Source: SIG636 sp045604285 (lineage in GTDB: Bacteria > Bacillota > Clostridia > Oscillospirales > CAG-382). Taken from it: a stretch of DNA of 19,097 nucleotides. The position numbers and the translations under genes were made by a program. Shown here one piece after another: positions 14,928 to 19,097 of this stretch (position 1 is its first letter; every line of letters starts with the position of its first letter). The notes beneath the pieces are model-generated. The model was not told where the DNA came from. It saw nothing but the letters and a program-made list of their open reading frames with translations, and ran no database searches. The stretch is taken from contig JAZUNS010000131.1 in the NCBI GenBank assembly GCA_045604285.1, positions 1 through 19,097 on the forward strand, read 5' to 3'.

Positions 14928-15527
14928 GTGACTGTAACCTATACCGTTAAAAATGGTATCTACATAAACCTAACCAACAAATGCTCTAATTCCTGCGATT
15001 TTTGCATAAGGCAGTACGGCCCGGGCGTTTACGGCAGCGATAACCTATGGCTTGAACGTGAGCCTACAGCTGAGGAAGTAATTGCCGATTTGGAAAAGTA
15101 TAAGCTTGCGGATTATGATGAGGTTGTGTTTTGCGGCTACGGCGAACCTACCGAGCGTATTGACGTTTTGGTTAGCGTGGCAAAGGCAATAAAACAAAAA
15201 TCGGATATAACCATTCGTGTAAATACTAACGGCCACGGCAATTTGATAAACGGTAGGGATGTGACACCGATGCTTGAGGGCGCGGTTGACATAATTTCTG
15301 TCAGTCTCAATACCGCCAACGCAGAGGATTACGTGCGCATCTGCCATCCCGAGTTTGGCGAAAAAGCCTACGATGGACTAATAGAGTTTGCCCGTCTTTC
15401 CGTGGGCAAGGCAAAAAAAGTAGTGCTTTCCGTAGTGGAAACCACCTTGCCCGACGAGGATATAGAAAAGTGCAGAAAGCTTGCGGAAAGCATTGGTGCA
15501 GAGCTTAGAGTAAGACCCTTTGAATAA
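14928..15527 (+). CDS. TatD-linked radical SAM protein
   Basis: A 199-residue short radical S-adenosylmethionine protein. The iron-sulfur motif CxxxCxxC is at residues 19-26 (NKCSNSCDFCIRQ), followed by VVFCGYGEPTER, the glycine-rich SAM-binding strand, and a VNTNGHGN segment. It matches the small family named for being adjacent to tatD; the reaction is unknown. It begins with GTG 14928, three bases after the tatD stop, behind a good AAAGGAG site 6 nt away. It lacks a SPASM or other extra cluster domain, so it has only the one 4Fe-4S cluster. The operon ends directly after it. Confidence 0.9.
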   Translation: MTVTYTVKNGIYINLTNKCSNSCDFCIRQYGPGVYGSDNLWLEREPTAEEVIADLEKYKLADYDEVVFCGYGEPTERIDVLVSVAKAIKQKSDITIRVNTNGHGNLINGRDVTPMLEGAVDIISVSLNTANAEDYVRICHPEFGEKAYDGLIEFARLSVGKAKKVVLSVVETTLPDEDIEKCRKLAESIGAELRVRPFE

Positions 15528-15533
15528 AAATAT

Positions 15534-15568
15534 AAGCGGTTGGCGAACACCAACCGCTTTGTTTTTTT
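15534..15568. terminator. Bidirectional intrinsic terminator
   Basis: A 10-bp stem (15534-15543 with 15550-15559), loop CGAACA, then TTGTTTTTTT on the plus strand. It ends the tadA operon and, read on the minus strand with run-out UAUAUUUUU, also purC. Confidence 0.92.
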
Positions 15569-15572
15569 ATGT

Positions 15573-16256
15573 TTATCTGTTAAGGATAAGCTTTGTAAGC
15601 TCAACGGGGGCAACGATGGTGTCGCCCTTGTAAACACGCATATTGCCGGAAGCGATTTCGTCAATAAGTATAACCTCACCGTTGTTGTAGCCAAATTCAA
15701 ACTTAATGTCCCAAAGGTCAAGACCGATGGTCTTAAGATCGTCTGCAACTATCTTGGTTATTTTAAGGGTTTGTTCCTTCATGCTTGCAAACATCTCTTC
15801 GCTCATAACGCCAAGAGCTGCAAGACCTTCAGAGGTAACGAGGGGGTCGCTCTTTTCGTGGTTCTTAAAGGTGCATTCAACGTAGCCGCCTTCAAGGGGA
15901 GTGCCGTCCTTGATATATTCGCCGTATCTGCGGATAAAGCAGCCCGTAGCAACAAGGCGGCATATAACCTCAAGACCGTGACCGAATACGGTACCGGGAA
16001 GAACTTCCATGGTAGCTTCTTCTACGTTTGCGTTAACATAATGTGTTTTAATGCCGGCTTCCTTAAGCTTTTCAAAATAGTATACGGAAGTTTCCAAATT
16101 AGCTTTGCCTATGCCTTCAATGGTAAGACCAACGGAATTTTCGCCGGGATCAAAAACGCCGTCCTTGCCGGTGCAATCATCCTTGAACTTAAGCATAACG
16201 TTGCCGTTATCAAGCTTATAAACGTCCTTAGTTTTGCCTTTGTAAATCAGTTCCAT
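15573..16256 (-). CDS. purC: Phosphoribosylaminoimidazole-succinocarboxamide (SAICAR) synthase
   Basis: PurC joins CAIR and aspartate with ATP to give SAICAR in purine synthesis. 227 residues. The ATP-grasp-like core shows IYKGKTKDVYKLDN at the N-terminus, RRYGEYIKDGTPLEGG in the middle and KFEFGYNNGEVILIDEI near the end. The canonical DEISPDTCRLWD-type stretch is replaced by DEIASGNMRVYK, a variant I associate from memory with clostridial members. I chose ATG 16256: AGAGGAG lies about 8 nt before it and the frame upstream runs into the promoter. The gene stands alone, not in a pur cluster, with its own promoter and terminator. Confidence 0.9.
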   Translation of the reverse strand: MELIYKGKTKDVYKLDNGNVMLKFKDDCTGKDGVFDPGENSVGLTIEGIGKANLETSVYYFEKLKEAGIKTHYVNANVEEATMEVLPGTVFGHGLEVICRLVATGCFIRRYGEYIKDGTPLEGGYVECTFKNHEKSDPLVTSEGLAALGVMSEEMFASMKEQTLKITKIVADDLKTIGLDLWDIKFEFGYNNGEVILIDEIASGNMRVYKGDTIVAPVELTKLILNR

Positions 16257-16285
16257 TTTAGTTACTCCTCTGTACAGTATGCTTC

Positions 16286-16302
16286 GGTTCAAAAAATGAA
16301 CC
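16286..16302. promoter_or_regulatory. Inverted repeat in the purC leader
   Basis: GGTTCA-5-TGAACC, perfect 6-bp arms, directly downstream of the purC -10 box, covering the expected transcription start. It could be a repressor operator or a leader stem. No guanine riboswitch is visible here. Confidence 0.4.
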
Positions 16303-16305
16303 TAT

Positions 16306-16338
16306 GATATTAATATCACTTTGTTTTCCGCTTGTCAA
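16306..16338 (-). promoter_or_regulatory. purC promoter overlapped by a perfect palindrome
   Basis: Minus-strand consensus TTGACA (16333-16338), 17-bp spacer, TATTAA (16310-16315). GATATTAATATC (16306-16317) is a perfect 12-bp palindrome that contains the -10 box. Confidence 0.65.
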
Positions 16339-16434
16339 GAGCGAAAAAGCAAATTAAATAATTTTTGGCTGTTTCTCCATGCAACAGTTAATTTACGTCC
16401 ATATAATTGTTGCAATTGCAGTATATTAATAGCC

Positions 16435-16755
16435 TTAACGCTTTTTACCGCACCCTGCGCAAAAAACATCCTCGTCTTTGAATTTTTTGCCGCACCAGGG
16501 GCAAAAGACAAACTTTTCGATACTGTCGTTGCTTTGGGATAATTCAACCACCACGGTTTCTTCTACAGGGGCGTTAATGGCAAGCTTTTCGCTGTGCCTC
16601 ATGGGCGTTTTGCATTTAGGACAATAAACAAAACCGTCGGGATACCAAGGGCGAAAATCCAATTTGTCATCCATGTATTGAACGGTTGTGTTGCAATTCT
16701 CGCAGGTTTGCTGATAAGTAAGTCCGCTGTGCCATTCGGCTCTTTTAAAACCCAT
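16435..16755 (-). CDS. Small double zinc-ribbon protein
   Basis: A 106-residue cytosolic protein, function unknown. It has two CxxC-CxxC metal sites: C18/C21 with C45/C48 (TCENCN, YCPKCKTPM) and C85/C88 with C99/C102 (FCPWCGKKF, FCAGCGKKR). A hydrophobic/acidic linker (about 60-80) joins them. The motifs are those of zinc ribbons that bind nucleic acid or proteins, but nothing points to a partner. AAAGGAG lies 8 nt before the ATG. It follows putP on the same strand with a hairpin between them. No strong terminator was found in the AT-rich stretch between it and purC. Confidence 0.75.
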   Translation of the reverse strand: MGFKRAEWHSGLTYQQTCENCNTTVQYMDDKLDFRPWYPDGFVYCPKCKTPMRHSEKLAINAPVEETVVVELSQSNDSIEKFVFCPWCGKKFKDEDVFCAGCGKKR

Positions 16756-16795
16756 AATATTTCTCCTTTAATCACGTAAAGCATAACAATAGGCA

Positions 16796-16823
16796 AGAGC
16801 AGTTGTTGAATGACAACTGCTCT
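16796..16823 (-). terminator. Hairpin after putP lacking a U-tract
   Basis: A perfect 11-bp stem (16796-16806 with 16813-16823), 6-base loop, starting 10 bp beyond the putP stop. On the minus strand the run-out is UUGCCUAUUGUU, too mixed for a good terminator. It may be a partial terminator or a 3'-end stabiliser between putP and the zinc-ribbon gene. Confidence 0.5.
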
Positions 16824-16833
16824 AACTATCTAC

Positions 16834-18399
16834 TTAGTCTTCAACCTTGCCTGCACGTACAGCCTCAAAGTCTTCTTCAATTTCCTTAGATGGTGCCTTA
16901 GTAAGCAGGGAAACCACAACGATAAGTATGGAAGAGAAAATGAAAGCGGGAAGCAGTTCGTAAATTTCAAACACTCCGCCAAGTTTGTTAAGCACTAACT
17001 TCCAGAAGAATACCATGGCACCGCCGCCAATCATGCCGGCAATAGCACCGGGCTTGTTTATGCGCTTCCAGAAAAGGGAGAAGAGCATCAAGGGGCCAAA
17101 TGTAGCGCCAAAGCCTGCCCATGCGAAGGAAACGATATCAAATATTACGCTGTCTTCATCAAGCGCCAAAACTATACCGATAAGCGCAAGCACCAACAAA
17201 GTAATACGGGAAACCCACATTACCTGCTTATCGTTGGCAGATTTCTTAAAGATGCCCTGATATATGTTCTTAGAGAATGCAGAAGCAGCAATCAATAAGT
17301 AAGAGTCGGAAGAGCTGATGGTTGCCGCAAGAATACCTGCCATTACAAAGCCTGCAATAATGGGGGGCAGGAAAGATTCAGACATGGTGATAAAGATGTT
17401 TTCTGCAGTAGCCTTGGTAAGATGTTCAACGGGGAACAACTGACGGCCAACGATACCGATAAACACTGCAACAGCCAGAGAGATAACAACCCAGATTATA
17501 GCAATCCGGCGGGAACGTGTAAGCTCCTTCTCTTTACGGATAGCCATAAAGCGCAAAAGAACCTGAGGCATACCAAAATAGCCAAGGCCCCACGCCATCA
17601 TAGAGCAAATGCTTAGCAAGCCGTAATCAGAAGCCGCACCAAACAGGGGCTTACCCTGCTCAACGATTTGTGTTTTGTCACCGTCAAGCACGGGCGTGGC
17701 AAGACCAAAGAAATCAAGAAAACCGGGTATTTCTTTAGCGTTATCAACAACCGCACCAAGACCGCCTGCCTCAGAGGTGCCCAGTATTACTACAACGGAA
17801 AGAGCAACAAGCATAACTATAGCTTGCATAAAGTCAGAAACACTCTCAGCCAAAAAGCCGCCAAGTATAGTGTAAAGCAATACAAAAACGGCGCCAACAA
17901 TCAGCATAAGCTGATAGGATGTACCAAACAGGGCAGAGAAAAGCTTACCGCAGGTAACAAAGCAGCTTGCTGCATATACGGTGAAGAATATAAGTATAAA
18001 CGCAGCCGCAATAAACATAATGTGCTTATTCTTTTCACGAAAACGGTTAGAGAAAAACTCAGGCAAAGTAATAGAGTTATTGGCACGTACGCTGTAACGT
18101 CTGAGACGCTTGGAAACGATAAGCCAATTGAAATAAGTACCAACAGCCAAACCTATAGCCGTCCAAGCCGCATCGGCAAGACCGCACCAATAGGCAACGC
18201 CGGGAAGACCCATAAGCAGCCAGCCGCTCATGTCCGATGCTTCGGCACTCATAGCGGTAACCCAGGGGCCAAGAGAACGTCCGCCAAGGAAATATTCCTC
18301 AGAGTTTTTGTTGGCACGCTTGGCGTAAACTACGCCGATAACGATAACTGCAGCCATATAGATAACCATGGCAATCAGTATCTGCAAGGTGTCATTCAT
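16834..18399 (-). CDS. putP: Sodium/proline symporter
   Basis: PutP imports L-proline with Na+ across the cytoplasmic membrane. The 521-residue protein has about 13 hydrophobic segments typical of the sodium:solute symporter family and a full-length C-terminus. The diagnostic TM2 motif SAEASDMSGWLLMGLPG (51-67) includes the conserved Asp56 matching E. coli Asp55. TM9-like ILAATISSSDSYLL supplies the Ser residues of the sodium site. The EYFLGGRSLGPW motif is at 35-46. GGAGGGG lies 6 nt before the ATG, with a good promoter at 18433-18462. Use of proline for nutrition (Stickland fermentation) or osmoprotection is possible; no put or prd enzymes are nearby. Confidence 0.95.
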   Translation of the reverse strand: MNDTLQILIAMVIYMAAVIVIGVVYAKRANKNSEEYFLGGRSLGPWVTAMSAEASDMSGWLLMGLPGVAYWCGLADAAWTAIGLAVGTYFNWLIVSKRLRRYSVRANNSITLPEFFSNRFREKNKHIMFIAAAFILIFFTVYAASCFVTCGKLFSALFGTSYQLMLIVGAVFVLLYTILGGFLAESVSDFMQAIVMLVALSVVVILGTSEAGGLGAVVDNAKEIPGFLDFFGLATPVLDGDKTQIVEQGKPLFGAASDYGLLSICSMMAWGLGYFGMPQVLLRFMAIRKEKELTRSRRIAIIWVVISLAVAVFIGIVGRQLFPVEHLTKATAENIFITMSESFLPPIIAGFVMAGILAATISSSDSYLLIAASAFSKNIYQGIFKKSANDKQVMWVSRITLLVLALIGIVLALDEDSVIFDIVSFAWAGFGATFGPLMLFSLFWKRINKPGAIAGMIGGGAMVFFWKLVLNKLGGVFEIYELLPAFIFSSILIVVVSLLTKAPSKEIEEDFEAVRAGKVED

Positions 18400-18432
18400 A
18401 AATTCCCCTCCTAATTGAGATAATTATACAGT

Positions 18433-18462
18433 ATTATAACACACTAAATGTATAAAAGTCAA
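18433..18462 (-). promoter_or_regulatory. Promoter of putP
   Basis: Minus-strand TTGACT (18457-18462), 18-bp spacer, perfect TATAAT (18433-18438), 34 bp before the ATG. Confidence 0.75.
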
Positions 18463-18510
18463 TGCCTTTTGTATAAGCATTCAAAAAATGATAGGGAATA
18501 AAGCTTGCAG

Positions 18511-18612
18511 ATGGGTGTTCTTGCCTATGTGGAAATAGCTTCGCTGGTAAGTGTTGTAATCGTTGAGTGCTATAAACAATTCAAATGTAAAAATAGTTTG
18601 GCAGGGAGATAG
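18511..18612 (+). CDS. Possible 33-codon hydrophobic peptide
   Basis: The ORF encodes MGVLAYVEIASLVSVVIVEC, one hydrophobic stretch, then a basic tail with two more Lys clusters. AGGGA lies 13 nt before the ATG, which is far. TATAAG at 18472 could be a -10 box but has no convincing -35. A hairpin terminator follows 36 bp after the stop. Size and shape recall type I toxin or small membrane peptides, but I do not recognise it and it may be chance. The 408 bases between putP and the SHOCT-like gene hold nothing else but the putP promoter, the terminator and the repeats. Confidence 0.25.
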   Translation: MGVLAYVEIASLVSVVIVECYKQFKCKNSLAGR

Positions 18613-18639
18613 AAGTGCGACTATTGTTTGATTCCTAGC

Positions 18640-18673
18640 AAAAAAGCAGGATAGGGCATAAAGCCCTATCCTT
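18640..18673. terminator. Bidirectional intrinsic terminator
   Basis: A perfect 10-bp stem (18648-18657 with 18663-18672) with loop ATAAA. On the minus strand it is followed by GC and six U (A-run 18640-18645), ending the SHOCT-like gene transcript. On the plus strand the run-out is TTCTTATTT. Confidence 0.85.
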
Positions 18674-18714
18674 CTTATTTGAAGATACCGGCTAATTTTG
18701 ATACAAAAATCGGT

Positions 18715-18807
18715 AGGGGGTGCATTTTGCTTGATTTTCGGGGGTAGAGGGTGCAAAATGCCCGTTTTTTGACCCAAGGGGGTGCAAACGTACTTTTTTA
18801 GCCGTTT
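18715..18807. repeat. Three direct repeats at exactly 31-bp spacing
   Basis: The 10-mer AGRGGGTGCA occurs at 18715, 18746 and 18777, each 31 bp after the last; only the third base varies (G, A, G). Similarity extends past the core: copies 2 and 3 share AGRGGGTGCAAA, and all three carry a run of four to six T at about positions 19-25 of the unit. The third unit ends where the SHOCT-like gene's stop codon begins. 31 bp is close to three helical turns, so a protein could bind all copies on one face. Confidence 0.75.
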
Positions 18808-19002
18808 TTACACCTCATCTTTGTACGGATCAAGGGGCGGTTTGTACTTTTCTAGCATCTCCTCCTTGCATAAACGCAGTTCTTTTTCATTGATGATACC
18901 ACGGGAGTGCATCTCCTTGAACATAATGACAGCGTTCATGTAGTGAAGCTGTCTTTCGGTTTCTTCGAGGGTAATCCCCGGCAATGGCTTTTGGATTTTC
19001 AT
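18808..19002 (-). CDS. Small SHOCT-like protein, mobile-element associated
   Basis: A 64-residue, soluble, largely helical protein. Residues about 25-52 (MFKEMHSRGIINEKELRLC and following) fit the SHOCT pattern: a helix, then GIIxEKE, then a helix with Lys/Leu. SHOCT modules are short C-terminal oligomerisation-type domains. Near-identical small proteins are, from memory, found next to serine recombinase genes in clostridial conjugative elements; no recombinase is visible in this window. GAGGTG sits 7 nt before the ATG. Its transcript would include the 31-bp repeats and end at 18640-18673. Function unknown. Confidence 0.75.
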   Translation of the reverse strand: MKIQKPLPGITLEETERQLHYMNAVIMFKEMHSRGIINEKELRLCKEEMLEKYKPPLDPYKDEV

Positions 19003-19015
19003 AAAAGCACCTCTT

Positions 19016-19096
19016 TCAAAATATTAGCCCTGCGGCTTGGTTTAATAAAGATGCTCTAAATTTCCGAAAAGTCAAGTCCCCGAAAAAACGAATCAC
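19016..19096 (-). CDS. Possible C-terminal end of a gene cut by the window edge
   Basis: On the minus strand a frame open from the window edge gives 26 residues (containing FFGDLTFRKFRASLLNQAAG) and stops with TGA 13 nt before the SHOCT-like start, just at its ribosome site. This is typical of an upstream operon gene. A second frame also stays open for 13 codons (stop at 19056-19058), so the choice is uncertain and it may not be coding. Confidence 0.25.
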   Translation of the reverse strand: MIRFFGDLTFRKFRASLLNQAAGLIF

Positions 19097-19097
19097 C

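Noticed and set aside
15540..16307. 255-codon plus-strand frame opposite purC
   Set aside because: It covers purC and the bidirectional terminator and has no recognisable domain. purC on the other strand is certain.
16375..16425. Imperfect inverted repeat and TGCAATTGCA palindrome after the zinc-ribbon gene
   Set aside because: The stem is interrupted, the arms are AT-rich and no U-tract follows, so I cannot support a terminator or operator.
17668..18414. 248-codon plus-strand frame opposite putP
   Set aside because: It is the antisense shadow of the symporter, rich in Lys/Asn/Thr with no motif and no ribosome site.
18481..18777. 98-codon minus-strand frame across the repeats and terminator
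   Set aside because: It runs through the 31-bp repeats and the hairpin, has no ribosome site and no family pattern.

Overview
The window looks like chromosome of a Gram-positive anaerobe of class Clostridia, probably a gut or rumen relative of the Oscillospiraceae/Ruminococcaceae. This is inferred from several features: two secreted proteins ending in type I dockerins, strong GGAGG-type ribosome sites, TTGACA/TATAAT-type promoters, a TatD gene followed by its radical-SAM partner, and a small SHOCT-like protein of the kind found in clostridial mobile elements. No rRNA, tRNA, CRISPR array or insertion sequence was seen.

Left part (1-4211, all minus strand): two separately promoted, secreted, cysteine-hydrolase-like proteins with C-terminal dockerins, then a NagD-type HAD phosphatase. 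The phosphatase promoter faces away from that of a rightward pair at 4357-6410. The pair is a membrane-anchored zinc-finger protein of unknown role, overlapping a DUF368 (PopT-type polyprenyl-phosphate) transporter, and it ends at a strong terminator.

Middle (6538-10224, plus strand): an ECF sigma factor, a membrane-anchored protein in the position of its anti-sigma factor, and a secreted subtilisin-like protein whose catalytic Asp appears to be Glu. Together they look like a cell-surface signalling cassette. A 50-residue membrane protein and glyceraldehyde-3-phosphate dehydrogenase follow on the minus strand. The gap reading frame is broken by one extra G in a G-run near codon 52.

Back to back with gap is a compact four-gene operon (11702-15527): tadA, metG, tatD and a TatD-linked radical SAM protein. 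The genes overlap or nearly touch, with one consensus promoter and one terminator. It covers tRNA wobble editing, methionyl-tRNA charging and metal-dependent nuclease/quality-control functions. On the minus strand beyond it are purC with palindromes over its promoter, a small double zinc-ribbon protein, and the sodium/proline symporter putP.

Right end (18400-19097): the sequence changes character. It holds a possible 33-codon hydrophobic ORF, a bidirectional terminator, three direct repeats at an exact 31-bp period, a SHOCT-like small gene, and possibly the last codons of a gene cut by the window edge. I read this as the edge of a mobile or formerly mobile element. Together with the Glu-for-Asp subtilase cassette and the zinc-finger/PopT pair, it is the least ordinary part of the window.
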